Shown here in pieces: positions 8,079-17,676 of a stretch of DNA of 64,000 nt. Source of the DNA: Micromonospora wenchangensis (GTDB lineage Bacteria; Actinomycetota; Actinomycetes; Mycobacteriales; Micromonosporaceae). The stretch is from positions 115,811-179,810 of the forward strand of contig NZ_MZMV01000007.1 of NCBI RefSeq assembly GCF_002210435.1, in the 5' to 3' direction. Within the stretch, counting starts at the first letter, position 1, and each line of letters opens with the position of its first letter. The position numbers were made by a program, and so were the translations under genes. Below the pieces are notes generated by a model, which was not told the DNA's origin, did not search any database, and saw only the letters and a list, made by a program, of their open reading frames with translations.

Positions 8079-9323
8079 TCAGCGGGCGGCCAGCGGGTCG
8101 CCCCCGGTGGCCGGGTCGGTGAGCGAGAGCCGGCGGGTGGCGATCCGCCAGCCCACCGCGTACACGACGGTGACCAGGCCGCAGCCGGCCAGCACCACCC
8201 GCTCGTCGACCAGGTCGACCACGCCTGCCACCACCAACTGGCTGACCGAGATCGCCAGGGTCGCCAGCATCATGTCGGTGGCGAACACCCGGCCACGCAG
8301 CCGGTCGGGCACCTCGCCCTGGAGGGCGAAGTTCGACAGCACCCAGTTGCTGCCGCCGCCGAAGTGCGCCACGAAGACCAGCAGCAGCACCAGCGGGAAC
8401 CAGCTCGCCACCGCCGCGCCCAGGTAGGCCAGCCCGTACAGCGACATCGACAGGGCCAGGCCGGGCAGTAGCCAGGCCCGGTTGGTCAGCACCCGGCTCA
8501 TCAGGATCGGCCCCACCAGCGCCCCCGCCCCGCGCGCCGCGAACAGCAGGCCGGTGCCGACCGGCCCCGCCCCGTACACGGCGGCCAGCAGGGGGAAGAC
8601 GGTCAGCACGCCGTTGCCCAGCCCCACCGCCGACTTCACCGTCACCAGCGCCAGCACCCGGGGCCGGTGCCGGATGTGGCCAAGCGCCTCGCGGATCGCC
8701 GTCCAGGTGCGCGGCGTCGACCGGTCGGCCTCCCGGGCCGCCTGCAACGGCCGGCGGATCAGCGCCGCCAGGCCCGCCGCCGCCACCAGGCCGACCACCC
8801 CCACCCAGAAGCAGGCGTACGGTCCGACGGCCGCGGTCAGCACGCCACCGAGGGACGCCCCGACCACGGTCATCGTCCCCCAGGCGGAACCGGCCACGGC
8901 GTTGCCGACGGCCAGGTCGGCCGGATCGAGCACGTTGGGCAGGGCGGCCTGCGCGGCCGGCGAGTAGAACGCCTTGCCGACCGCCACCGCCGTGATCGCC
9001 ACCATGGCCAGCCAGGCGGTGCCGGCGTCGCGGACACCGAGCAGCAACAGCACCCCGAGCAGCGTCACGCCGTTCGCGGCCATCATCACCTTCCGGCGGT
9101 CGAACCGGTCGGCGATGGTCCCGGTGTACGGCAGCAGCAGCGCCAGCACCCCGGTGTCCAACGCCAGCACCAGGGCGCCCCACACCCCGCTGCCGGTCAG
9201 CTCCGGCAGCAGCACCAGCAGCGGCACCATGACGAACCAGTCGGCGCCGAAGACCACCAGCTCGGCGAGGAAGAGATTGCGGAAGTCCCGGTTACGGGCG
9301 AGAACGGAGAGCGGAGAGGACAC
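8079..9323 (-). CDS. MFS transporter, DHA3-type exporter
   Basis: This is a 414-residue proton-driven exporter of the major facilitator superfamily with about 12 membrane segments. The loop motif GTIADRFDRRKVM between segments 2 and 3 is the MFS motif A, and the pattern NRDFRNLFLAELVVFGADW at the start is like the DHA3 (MefA/enterobactin exporter-type) branch. I chose the GTG at 9321-9323, where the family begins; the open frame continues far upstream only because stop codons are rare at this GC content. It sits directly after the deacetylase gene on the same strand (11 bases), so they may be co-transcribed. The substrate cannot be told from sequence. Confidence 0.88.
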   Translation of the reverse strand: MSSPLSVLARNRDFRNLFLAELVVFGADWFVMVPLLVLLPELTGSGVWGALVLALDTGVLALLLPYTGTIADRFDRRKVMMAANGVTLLGVLLLLGVRDAGTAWLAMVAITAVAVGKAFYSPAAQAALPNVLDPADLAVGNAVAGSAWGTMTVVGASLGGVLTAAVGPYACFWVGVVGLVAAAGLAALIRRPLQAAREADRSTPRTWTAIREALGHIRHRPRVLALVTVKSAVGLGNGVLTVFPLLAAVYGAGPVGTGLLFAARGAGALVGPILMSRVLTNRAWLLPGLALSMSLYGLAYLGAAVASWFPLVLLLVFVAHFGGGSNWVLSNFALQGEVPDRLRGRVFATDMMLATLAISVSQLVVAGVVDLVDERVVLAGCGLVTVVYAVGWRIATRRLSLTDPATGGDPLAAR

Positions 9324-9334
9324 GTGCCCGGACC

Positions 9335-10180
9335 CTACCCCCCGGTTCGGGAGCCGGTCGGGTGGGCCAGCAGCTCGGAGACCGTGACGAAGGTGTATCC
9401 CCGGGCCCGCAGGCCGGTGATCATCGCGGCCAGCCCGCGCAGCGCCACCTGACGGTTCTCCGGGCCCGCGTCGTGGGCGAGCAGGATGGTGCCCGGCACG
9501 ACGTCGGACACGATCCGCCGGGCGTGCCCCGCCGGGTCGTCCGGGTACTCCCCCTCCACCATCTGCAACGACCACAGCACGACCCGGTAGTCGAGGCGTA
9601 CGGCGGCGTGCAGCACCCCGCCGCCCAGGTGCCCGTACGGGGGGCGGAGCAGCCGGGGCGGCGTCCCGGTGACCTCGGCGATGGCCTCGTGCGACCGGCG
9701 CAGGTCGTCGTGCACGTCGGCGGCGGCCAGCCGGGCCAGGTCCCGGTGCCGCCAACTGTGGTTGCCCACCTCGTGCCGGGCCAGCCGCCCCCGGATCAGC
9801 CCGGCGTGCCGGCGCACCCGCTCCCCGACCAGGAAGAAGGTCGCCGGCACCGCGTGGGTGTCCAGGGTGTCCAGTACGGTCGGCGTCCACCGCGGCAGCG
9901 GACCGTCGTCGAAGGTCAACGCCACCAGCCGTCGCGTGGTCGGGGCGTGCCACACCACCTGGAGCCCGCCCGAGCCGACGTCCTGCCGCCGGTTGCCGAC
10001 GGTGGCGCTGGCCGGGCCGCCGGACAACGGCAGGTGCCGGTCGGCCAGCCAGGCGCCCTGGGACATGCCGGCGGCCCCCAGCGCGACGCCCCCGGCCAGC
10101 AGCGCCCCGCCGCCCAGCACGCGCCGCCGGCCCCATCCCCTGCCGCCCGGCCCGGCCGGCTCCGCCCGGTCGACGCCCAT
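9335..10180 (-). CDS. Tat-exported polysaccharide deacetylase (NodB fold, CE4)
   Basis: This is a 281-residue zinc-dependent deacetylase, probably acting on cell-wall or extracellular GlcNAc polymers. The N-terminus GRRRVLGGGALLAGGVALG is a twin-arginine export signal. The catalytic domain has motif 1 TFDDGP (catalytic base and metal Asp), motif 2 NHSWRH (two metal His), motif 3 RPPYG and the late LLAHD. The ATG at 10178-10180 is chosen because it gives a proper Tat signal; a weak GGGTG lies upstream. It stands downstream of the RND pump gene beyond two hairpins and upstream of the MFS gene. It probably acts outside the membrane on peptidoglycan or chitin-like polymers. Confidence 0.88.
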   Translation of the reverse strand: MGVDRAEPAGPGGRGWGRRRVLGGGALLAGGVALGAAGMSQGAWLADRHLPLSGGPASATVGNRRQDVGSGGLQVVWHAPTTRRLVALTFDDGPLPRWTPTVLDTLDTHAVPATFFLVGERVRRHAGLIRGRLARHEVGNHSWRHRDLARLAAADVHDDLRRSHEAIAEVTGTPPRLLRPPYGHLGGGVLHAAVRLDYRVVLWSLQMVEGEYPDDPAGHARRIVSDVVPGTILLAHDAGPENRQVALRGLAAMITGLRARGYTFVTVSELLAHPTGSRTGG

Positions 10181-10266
10181 CACCCAGGGTGGATCGACGA
10201 TGACCGACGGTAGAGGACCACGGGGTGACCGTACCCGGTGTTCGACCCGCTGTCCCGGGTGCGACG

Positions 10267-10309
10267 CGACGCGCCCCCGGCCCGGTGACCCCGGACCGGG
10301 GGCGCGTCG
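10267..10309 (-). terminator. Distal 14-bp hairpin after the RND gene
   Basis: Perfect 14-bp stem, 10267-10280 with 10296-10309, 15-base loop. With the next hairpin it forms a tandem terminator separating the RND gene from the deacetylase gene. Confidence 0.7.
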
Positions 10310-10327
10310 TGGCGCGACGGCGGTCTC

Positions 10328-10356
10328 CCCCCGACCCGGTCGCGGCGGGTCGGGGG
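10328..10356 (-). terminator. Proximal 10-bp hairpin after the RND gene
   Basis: CCCCCGACCC at 10328-10337 pairs with GGGTCGGGGG at 10347-10356. It lies about 24 bases beyond the RND stop codon. Confidence 0.7.
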
Positions 10357-10379
10357 CCGCTGCGACGCGGCCGGGAGGG

Positions 10380-13300
10380 CTACTCGGTCGGTGGCAGCGG
10401 CGACCGGCGGCTCTTGGGCAGCCGCAGCACCTCGAACTGGTCGGTGCCGTCCACCAGCGCGGCCGACGGGGTCGGCCGGGCCGGCGGTTCGTCCGACGCC
10501 TCGGCCGCCGGGGCACCCACCGGCGCCGGCACCCCGGCGTCCGGCTCGGCGGGCGTCGCGGTGGAGCCGTTCCCGTCGGAGGTCCGCCCCCGCCGGCCGG
10601 CCCGCCGCTCGCGCAGCGACTCCTTGGTGCGTTCCACCATGGTGTAGAGGGTCGGCACCAGGACCAGGGTGAGCAGGGTCGAGCTGAGCAGGCCACCGAT
10701 CACCACCACCGCGAGCGGCTGGGAGATGAAGCCGCCCTCGCCGGTCAGCCCGAAGGCCATCGGCAGCAACGCGAAGATCGTCGCCACCGCCGTCATCAGG
10801 ATCGGCCGCAGCCGACGCCGGCCACCCTCGACCACCGCCTCGGTGATGCCCATCCCCTGCGCCCGGTACTGGTTGATCAGATCCAGCAGCACGATCGCGT
10901 TGGTCACCACGATGCCGACCAGCATCAGCACGCCGATCAGCGCCGGCACGCCCAGCGGGGTCCCGGTGACCAGCAGCAGGCCGATCGCGCCGGTCGCCGC
11001 GAACGGGATGGAGATCAGCAGGATCAGCGCCTGGGTGATGCTCCGGAACGTCGCCACCATGATCAGGAAGACGATCGCGATCGCGGCCAGCACGGCCAGG
11101 CCGAGGTCACCGAAGGCGTCCTCCTGCTGGGCGCTCGCGCCACCCACGGCGATCGTCGCCCCCGGCACGTCCACGTCGTCCAGCCGCTTCTTCAGCTCGG
11201 TCGTGGTCGCACCGAGGTTCGAGCCGGTGGCCGTGCCGGTCACCGAGACGCTGCGCTCACCGTCGATCCGGGTGATCTGCTGCGGTCCCTCGCCCCGGGT
11301 GACGTCGGCGATGTCGTCCAGCTTCACCGGGCCCACCGGCAGCGCCCGCAACTGCTCCTCGGTCAGCGGTGGGGCCGCCGTCGTCCGCAGCACCACGTCC
11401 TGCTGCCCGCCGTCGAGGGTGACCCGGCCCAGCGGGCTGCCCCGGTACGCCTGCGACACCAACTGCCCGACCGCCGCCTCGCTGAGCCCCACCCGGGCCG
11501 CCGCCAGCCGGTCGACCGTCACGTCGACCCGGGGCACCCGGTCGGCCAGGCTGGTGGCCACGTCCTCGACGCCGGGGGTGCCCGCCATCGCCGCCCGGAC
11601 CTGGTCGGCGGCCCGGTTCAGGGTGTCGGTGTCGGCGGCCTGGACGACCACCTCCAACTGGCTGCCCGAGGTGCCGCCCTGCCCGTTGTCGAAGCTCAAC
11701 TCGCCGGCCCCGGCACCGAGCCGGTCGAACTCCCGGCGCAGGACCTCCTTCATCTCCTTGGCGTCGGTGTCCCCACCGAGCGCCACCGACCAGCGGGCGG
11801 TGTTGTTGCCGCCGCCGGCCAGCCACGGCTGGTCGCTGCCGCCCGCGCTCACCTGGTAGGTCTCGACCCCGTCGGTACGCGCCAGCACCCCCTCGACCAG
11901 GCGGGCGGCCTCGTCCGTGGCGGCCAGCCCGGACCCGGCCGGCAGTTTCTGGCTGATGCTCAGGGTGTCCTGGCCGGAGTCGTCGAGGAAGTTGGTCTCC
12001 AGCTTCTGGGCCAGCCCGAAGGTGCCGAACAGCAGCAGGATGCCCACCGCCACGGTGATCCACCGGGTCCTGCGGGTGCGGGTGGCGAACCCGATCGCCG
12101 GCAGGTACGCCCGCTGCAACGGGCTGCGCAGCTCCTTGGCCTCGGCGGCCCGGCGCACCGCCTCGTCCGCCCCGTCACGTGGCGGCTTGAGGAACCAGTA
12201 CGCCAGCACCGGGATCACCGTCAGCGACACCAGCAGCGAGGCGAGCAGGGCCACCGTGACGGTGATCGCGAACGGGGCGAAGAGCTGCCCGACGAACCCG
12301 CCCACCAGCGCGATCGGCGCGAACACCGCGACCGTGGTGAGCGTCGACGCGGTCACCGCCCCGGCCACCTCGCGGACGGCGGTGACGATCGCGTCCCGCT
12401 TGGGTTCGCCGTACTCCAGGTGGCGTTTGATGTTCTCCAACACCACGATCGAGTCGTCGACCACCCGCCCGACCGCGATGGTGAGCGCACCCAGGGTGAG
12501 CAGGTTGAGCGAGTAGTCGCCGGCCCAGAGGGCGAGCAGCGCCACCACCACCGACAGCGGGATGGAGACCGCGGTGACCAGGGTGGACCGGACCGACAGC
12601 AGGAACACCAGGATCACCACGACCGCCATCAGCAGGCCGAGCAGCCCCTCGGTGGTCAGGCTCTCGATCGACTTCTCCACGAACGGGGCCTGGTCGAACA
12701 CGATGGTCAGCTCGGCGCCCGAGGCGGACCGCAGGTCGTCCAGCCGGTCCCGGATGTCGTGCGAGATCCGTACGGCGTTGCCGTCCTGCGCCGCCGTGAC
12801 CTGGACCCCGATGCTCTCCTTGCCGTTGGTGCGGGTGATCGCGGTGGCCGGGGCGAGCTGCTGCTCGACGGTCGCCACGTCACCGAGCCGGACCGGGGCG
12901 GCCTTCGGCGCGGTCGGGGTGAGCGCGATGCCCCGCAACTGGTCGAGGGTGGTGACCGGGGCACCCACCTGCACCGGCAGCGCGGTGGTGCCGTCGACGA
13001 CCGCGCCGGCCGGGACGGCGATGCCGTTGGACTTCAGCGCGGTGGCGATCGCGGTCGGGGTCAGCTTGGCGGCGGCGAACTTCGCCGGGTCCGGCGTGAT
13101 CGTCACGACCTGCTCGCGGGTGCCGGTGACGGCGACCGTGCGGACCCCGTCGATCCCCTCCAGCTCGGGGACCACCGTGTCGCGCAGCCTGGCGGCGAGG
13201 GCCTGCTCGTCACCGCCGCCGGTGGCGGCCAGCACCACGGCCGGCAGGTCGTCGGTGCTGCCGGTGATGACCTGCGGGTCCACCTCGTCGGGAAGTTGCG

Positions 13301-13652
13301 CGTCGACCCGGCTCAGCGCGGTCTGCATCTTGTTGGCGACGTCGTCGATGTCGGTGCCGAAGACGAACTCCACCGCGATCGTCGCCGACCCCTCCCGCGA
13401 GGTGGAGGTGACCTTCTCCAGCCCGGGGATGCTCTGGAGGCTGTTCTCGATCGGCTCGGCGACCTGCGCCTCGACGATCTCCGGCGAGGCGCCCGGGTAG
13501 ACCGCGACGACGAACGCGCCGGGGAACTCCAGCGAGGGCAGCAACTGCTGCTTGAGCGAGGGGACGGTGAACGCCCCGAACGCCGCGGTCACCACCGCGA
13601 TCAGGGCGACGAGCCCCCGGTTGGCGAGGCTGGATCTGGCGAGCAGCGACAT
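10380..13652 (-). CDS. HAE1-type RND efflux permease
   Basis: This 1090-residue protein has the AcrB/SwrC-like architecture: a first membrane helix (GLVALIAVVTAAFGAFTVPSL), a large outer domain, helices 2-6 with the proton-relay pair DD in GRVVDDSIVVLENI, a second outer domain and helices 7-12. About 95 residues of Pro/Ala-rich cytoplasmic tail follow helix 12. AGGAG precedes the ATG. The usual partners, a membrane-fusion adaptor and a TolC-like channel, are absent nearby, so it probably works alone, as SwrC of Bacillus is thought to. It lies between thrC and thrB, an insertion into an otherwise conserved cluster. The substrate is unknown; lipophilic compounds or lipopeptides are typical of the family. 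Confidence 0.92.
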   Translation of the reverse strand: MSLLARSSLANRGLVALIAVVTAAFGAFTVPSLKQQLLPSLEFPGAFVVAVYPGASPEIVEAQVAEPIENSLQSIPGLEKVTSTSREGSATIAVEFVFGTDIDDVANKMQTALSRVDAQLPDEVDPQVITGSTDDLPAVVLAATGGGDEQALAARLRDTVVPELEGIDGVRTVAVTGTREQVVTITPDPAKFAAAKLTPTAIATALKSNGIAVPAGAVVDGTTALPVQVGAPVTTLDQLRGIALTPTAPKAAPVRLGDVATVEQQLAPATAITRTNGKESIGVQVTAAQDGNAVRISHDIRDRLDDLRSASGAELTIVFDQAPFVEKSIESLTTEGLLGLLMAVVVILVFLLSVRSTLVTAVSIPLSVVVALLALWAGDYSLNLLTLGALTIAVGRVVDDSIVVLENIKRHLEYGEPKRDAIVTAVREVAGAVTASTLTTVAVFAPIALVGGFVGQLFAPFAITVTVALLASLLVSLTVIPVLAYWFLKPPRDGADEAVRRAAEAKELRSPLQRAYLPAIGFATRTRRTRWITVAVGILLLFGTFGLAQKLETNFLDDSGQDTLSISQKLPAGSGLAATDEAARLVEGVLARTDGVETYQVSAGGSDQPWLAGGGNNTARWSVALGGDTDAKEMKEVLRREFDRLGAGAGELSFDNGQGGTSGSQLEVVVQAADTDTLNRAADQVRAAMAGTPGVEDVATSLADRVPRVDVTVDRLAAARVGLSEAAVGQLVSQAYRGSPLGRVTLDGGQQDVVLRTTAAPPLTEEQLRALPVGPVKLDDIADVTRGEGPQQITRIDGERSVSVTGTATGSNLGATTTELKKRLDDVDVPGATIAVGGASAQQEDAFGDLGLAVLAAIAIVFLIMVATFRSITQALILLISIPFAATGAIGLLLVTGTPLGVPALIGVLMLVGIVVTNAIVLLDLINQYRAQGMGITEAVVEGGRRRLRPILMTAVATIFALLPMAFGLTGEGGFISQPLAVVVIGGLLSSTLLTLVLVPTLYTMVERTKESLRERRAGRRGRTSDGNGSTATPAEPDAGVPAPVGAPAAEASDEPPARPTPSAALVDGTDQFEVLRLPKSRRSPLPPTE

Positions 13653-13741
13653 CGGCGTGGCTCACTCCTGGGAGAGGGGATGGGCGTGGGGAAAGTTTGC
13701 CCGACCCGGTCTCCCCCACCCGTCACGGGGTGGCCGCCCGC

Positions 13742-13772
13742 CGGCCGGGTCGACGGGGACGGCACCCGGCCG
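13742..13772 (-). terminator. Hairpin after thrC
   Basis: A 9-bp stem CGGCCGGGT/ACCCGGCCG (13742-13750 with 13764-13772) lies about 28 bases past the thrC stop and separates it from the RND gene. Confidence 0.6.
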
Positions 13773-13799
13773 TCACCGTCGCCCGGCGCGGGGTGGGAA

Positions 13800-14849
13800 T
13801 CAGGCCAGGTCGAGCGAGCGGGCGGCGGTCAGGGCGTCGTTGGCGATGGTGATCGGGGCGGGCGCGGTGGAGATCGCCCACTCCGGGTCCTTCAGGCCGT
13901 GGCCGGTGACCGTGCAGACCACCGTCGCCCCGGCCGGCACCCGGCCCTCGGCCCCCTGCTGGAGCAGACCCGCCACGCTGGCCGCGCTGCCCAACTCGAC
14001 GAAGACCCCCACCTCGCGGGCGAGCAGCCGGTACGCCGCCAGGATCTCCCGGTCGGTCACCGCGGCGATCAGCCCCTGCGAGGCGTCCCGGGCGTCGAGC
14101 GCCTTGGTCCAGCTCGCCGGGTTGCCGATCCGGATGGCGGTGGCGATCGTCGACGGCTCCGGCACCACCTGGCCGCTGACGATCGGGGCCGCCCCGGCGG
14201 CCTGGAAGCCGTACATCCTCGGGGCGCGGGTGGAGTTGCCGTCCCGCAGGTCCTCCGAGTAGCCCATCCAGTAGGCGGAGATGTTGCCGGCGTTGCCGAC
14301 CGGCAGGCAGTGGATGTCGGGGGCGTCACCGAGCGCCTCGACGATCTCGAAGGCGGCCGTCTTCTGGCCGTGCAGCCGGTCCGGGTTGACCGAGTTGACC
14401 AGGGCCACCGGGAAGTCCTGGGCGAGCTTGGAGGCCAGCGCCAGGCAGTCGTCGAAGTTGCCCTGCACCTGGAGCAGCTTGGCCCCGTGCACCAGCGCCT
14501 GGGCCAGCTTGCCCAGCGCGATCTTGCCCTGCGGCACCAGCACCGCACAGGTGATCCCGGCGCGGGCCGCGTACGCGGCGGCGGAGGCGCTGGTGTTGCC
14601 GGTGGAGGCGCAGATGATCGCCTTGTCGCCGGCCTCGACGGCCTTGGAGACGGCGACGGTCATGCCGCGGTCCTTGAACGAGCCGGTCGGGTTGGCCCCC
14701 TCGACCTTCAGGTAGACGTCCGCGCCGAGCCGGGCCGAGAGTGCCGGCGCGGGCAGCAGCGGGGTGTTCCCCTCGTGCAGGGTGACCACGGGCGTGGCGT
14801 CGGTGACCGGCAGCCGGTCCCGGTACGTCTCGATCAGGCCCCGCCACAT
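13800..14849 (-). CDS. thrC: Threonine synthase
   Basis: ThrC converts O-phosphohomoserine to threonine using PLP. The protein has 349 residues, the short class typical of actinobacteria. The PLP lysine is in [11 protein letters not shown], the phosphate-binding loop in [16 protein letters not shown], and [18 protein letters not shown] lies between them. ATG at 14847-14849 follows GAGGAG and is clearly better than the upstream frame. It lies 114 bases after hom on the same strand; that gap contains a 7-bp CCCCGGC/GCCGGGG hairpin (about 14873-14888). The block argS-lysA-hom-thrC ends here; thrB is displaced. Confidence 0.97.
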   Translation of the reverse strand: MWRGLIETYRDRLPVTDATPVVTLHEGNTPLLPAPALSARLGADVYLKVEGANPTGSFKDRGMTVAVSKAVEAGDKAIICASTGNTSASAAAYAARAGITCAVLVPQGKIALGKLAQALVHGAKLLQVQGNFDDCLALASKLAQDFPVALVNSVNPDRLHGQKTAAFEIVEALGDAPDIHCLPVGNAGNISAYWMGYSEDLRDGNSTRAPRMYGFQAAGAAPIVSGQVVPEPSTIATAIRIGNPASWTKALDARDASQGLIAAVTDREILAAYRLLAREVGVFVELGSAASVAGLLQQGAEGRVPAGATVVCTVTGHGLKDPEWAISTAPAPITIANDALTAARSLDLA

Positions 14850-14963
14850 GTCGCTCTCCTCGCCTCTGCCGCCCCGGCCGTGCCGGGGCCCCTGCCAGCC
14901 TGGACCAGCCTCGTCGACCGGGCCCCGGCACACCCGCCGATAACCATCAGGCGAGACGCCCGG

Positions 14964-16289
14964 TCATGCCCCGCCCTCGACCCGCAGCACGCTCGCCACC
15001 GACCGGACGATGTCCAGCCCGCGCAGCTCCCGTACCGTCGCGGCGAGCGCGGCGTCCGGGGCGACGTGGGTGACGATGACCAGGTCGGCGTCCTCGCCAC
15101 GGCCGGCCGGACCGCCGCCGGCCGGCCCCTGCCGGACGGTGGCGATGGACACGTCGTGCCTGGCGAACACCCCGGCCACCGCCTGGAGCACGCCCGGACG
15201 GTCGACCACGTCGAGGCTGATGTGGTAGCGGGTCAGCGCCTCGCCCATCGGCCGGACCGCCAGGTCGGCGTAGGCGGACTCGCTGGCCGCGTGGGCGCCG
15301 GCGAGCCGGTTGCGGGACACCGCGACCACGTCGCCGAGGACCGCGCTGGCCGTCGGCGCGCCACCGGCCCCCCGGCCGTAGAACATCAGCTGCCCGGCCG
15401 CCTCGGCCTCGACGAAGACCGCGTTGAACGCGTCGCCGACGCTGGCCAGCGGGTGGGTCAGCGGGATCATCGCGGGGTGCACCCGGACGCTGACCGTCTC
15501 CCGGCCGGCGGCGTCGGTGCCCCGGGCGGCGATGCAGAGCAGCTTGATGGTGCAGCCCATCGCTTTGGCGCTGGCCATGTCGGCGACGGTGACCTCGGTG
15601 ATGCCCTCGCGGTGCACGTCGGCGGCGGTGACCCGGGTGTGGAAGGCGAGCGAGGCCAGGATGGCGGCCTTCGCGGCGGCGTCGAAGCCCTCCACGTCGG
15701 CGGTCGGGTCGGCCTCGGCGTACCCCAGCTCGGTCGCCTCGTCGAGCGCCTCGGCGAAGCCGGCGCCGGTGGCGTCCATCGCGGAGAGGATGAAGTTGGT
15801 GGTGCCGTTGACGATGCCGGTGACCCGGTTGATCCGGTCGCCGTGCAGCGACTCGCGCAGCGGACGCAGCAGCGGGATCGCCCCGGCGACGGACGCCTCG
15901 TAGTAGAGGTCGGCACCGCCCTCGGCCGCCGCGTCGTGCAGGGAGGCACCGTCCTCGGCGAGCAGCGCCTTGTTGGCGGTGACCACGCTCTTGCCGGCGC
16001 GCAGCGCCTCCACCAGCCAGCTCCGCGCCGGCTCGATGCCGCCGACCACCTCGACGACGACGTCCACGTCGTCGCGTTTGATCAGGCCGAGCGGGTCGGT
16101 GGTGAACAGCGCCGGGTCGACGGGCAGGTCACCCCGGTCCCGGCCGAGGCGGCGCACGGCGATACCGGCGATCTCCAGCGGAGCACCGATCCGGGCGGCC
16201 AGGTCGGCGGCCTGCTCGTGCAGCAGCCGGACCACCTCGCTACCGACCGTTCCGCAGCCGAGCAGGGCCAAGCGCACAGGTGACGTCAT
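14964..16289 (-). CDS. hom: Homoserine dehydrogenase with C-terminal ACT domain
   Basis: Hom reduces aspartate semialdehyde to homoserine with NAD(P)H. The 441-residue protein has an N-terminal Rossmann loop LLGCGTVGSEV, the substrate-binding ELGYAEADPTADVEGFDAAAK block, and a C-terminal ACT domain (about 355-430; YHISLDVVDRPGVLQAVAGVFARHDVSI) expected to bind threonine for feedback inhibition. The ATG overlaps the lysA stop by four bases, so translation is probably coupled. Confidence 0.97.
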   Translation of the reverse strand: MTSPVRLALLGCGTVGSEVVRLLHEQAADLAARIGAPLEIAGIAVRRLGRDRGDLPVDPALFTTDPLGLIKRDDVDVVVEVVGGIEPARSWLVEALRAGKSVVTANKALLAEDGASLHDAAAEGGADLYYEASVAGAIPLLRPLRESLHGDRINRVTGIVNGTTNFILSAMDATGAGFAEALDEATELGYAEADPTADVEGFDAAAKAAILASLAFHTRVTAADVHREGITEVTVADMASAKAMGCTIKLLCIAARGTDAAGRETVSVRVHPAMIPLTHPLASVGDAFNAVFVEAEAAGQLMFYGRGAGGAPTASAVLGDVVAVSRNRLAGAHAASESAYADLAVRPMGEALTRYHISLDVVDRPGVLQAVAGVFARHDVSIATVRQGPAGGGPAGRGEDADLVIVTHVAPDAALAATVRELRGLDIVRSVASVLRVEGGA

Positions 16290-17671
16290 CCCACATCCAA
16301 AGCGAGCAGGTCTTCTTCGGTCTCCCGCCGTACGATCAGCCGGGCTCGGCCGTCACGCACCGCTACCACCGGGGGGCGGGGCACATGGTTGTAGTTGCTG
16401 GCCATGCTCCGGCAGTACGCCCCCGTGCCGGGGACCGCGACAAGATCTCCGGGCTGCACGTCGGCGGGCAGGAATTCATCCTTCACCACGATGTCCCCGG
16501 ACTCACAGTGCTTTCCCACCACGCGGGCCAGCAGCGGCTCGGCGGTCGACGCCCGGCCGGCCAGCGTCGCCGAGTACGACGCGTCGTAGAGGGCGGTCCG
16601 GATGTTGTCGCTCATCCCGCCGTCCACGCTGACGTAGGTGCGCAGCCCGTCGACGTCCTTGACGGTGCCGACCTCGTAGAGGGTGAACACGGCGGGGCCG
16701 ACGATGGCCCGGCCCGGCTCGATCGACAGGTGCGGGACGGCCAGGTTCTCCGCGGCGCACTCCGAGTCGACGATCTTGCGGAGCCGCTTGGCCAGTTCCG
16801 CCGGGGGCGACGGGTCGTCCTGGGTGGTGTACGCGATGCCGAAGCCGCCGCCCAGGTCCAGCTCGGGCAGCTCCACCCCCCGGGCGTCGCGGATCTGCGC
16901 CTGCAGGGCGAGCACCCGGCGGGCGGAGACCTCGAAGCCGCTGGTGTCGAAGATCTGCGAACCGATGTGCGAGTGCAGCCCGCGCAGGTCCAGCACGCCC
17001 TCGTCGATGACCCGGAAGGCCGCCGCGGCGGCGGCCCCGCCGGCCAGCGAGAAACCGAACTTCTGGTCCTCGTGGGCGGTGGCGATGAACTCGTGGGTGT
17101 GCGCCTCCACCCCGACCGTGACCCGGATCAGCACCCCGGGGCGGACCCCGCGCTCCCGGGCCAGCGCGGTGAGCCGGTCGATCTCGGTGAACGAGTCGAG
17201 GATGATCCGGCCCACCCCGGCGTCCAGCGCCCGGGTCAGCTCGGCGACTGACTTGTTGTTGCCGTGGAAGCCGATCCGCTCCGCCGGCATCCCGGCCGAC
17301 AGCGCGGTGGCCAGCTCACCGCCGGAGCAGACGTCCAGGTGCAGGCCCTCCTCGGCGATCATCCGGACCACCGCCCGGCAGAGGAACGCCTTGCCGGCGT
17401 AGTAGACGTCCACGTCGGGGAAGGCGTCCCGGAAGTCCCGGGCGCGCGAGCGCAGGTCGTCCTCGTCGAGGACGTACGCGGGGGTGCCGTACCCGGCGGC
17501 CAGCTCGCGGACGTCGAGACCGGCGACGGTCAGCGCGCCGTGGGCGCCGCGTTCGACCTGGCGCGGCCAGAGCTGCGGCACCAGGGCGTTGACGTCGGCC
17601 GGGGGACGCAGCCAGGCCGGCCCCCGGTGGCCGATGTCGCCGTGCAGGGCACCGGCTTCGTGGGCACGCAT
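16286..17671 (-). CDS. lysA: Diaminopimelate decarboxylase
   Basis: LysA decarboxylates meso-diaminopimelate to lysine, the last lysine step. This 461-residue fold-III PLP enzyme has the PLP lysine in YYAGKAFLC, the HIGSQIFD and ELDLGGGFGI segments, the GGMSDNIR block and the substrate-side CESGD. ATG at 17669-17671 is preceded by GGAGAGG lying inside the end of argS, only five bases away, so the two genes are tightly linked. It overlaps hom by four bases. Confidence 0.97.
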   Translation of the reverse strand: MRAHEAGALHGDIGHRGPAWLRPPADVNALVPQLWPRQVERGAHGALTVAGLDVRELAAGYGTPAYVLDEDDLRSRARDFRDAFPDVDVYYAGKAFLCRAVVRMIAEEGLHLDVCSGGELATALSAGMPAERIGFHGNNKSVAELTRALDAGVGRIILDSFTEIDRLTALARERGVRPGVLIRVTVGVEAHTHEFIATAHEDQKFGFSLAGGAAAAAAFRVIDEGVLDLRGLHSHIGSQIFDTSGFEVSARRVLALQAQIRDARGVELPELDLGGGFGIAYTTQDDPSPPAELAKRLRKIVDSECAAENLAVPHLSIEPGRAIVGPAVFTLYEVGTVKDVDGLRTYVSVDGGMSDNIRTALYDASYSATLAGRASTAEPLLARVVGKHCESGDIVVKDEFLPADVQPGDLVAVPGTGAYCRSMASNYNHVPRPPVVAVRDGRARLIVRRETEEDLLALDVG

Positions 17672-17676
17672 CAGGG

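Noticed and set aside
9669..16283. A 2204-codon open frame on the plus strand
   Set aside because: It runs antisense through the deacetylase, RND, thrC and hom genes. Its product is low-complexity Arg/Gly/His-rich with no family features. It is a by-product of the lack of stop codons at this GC content.
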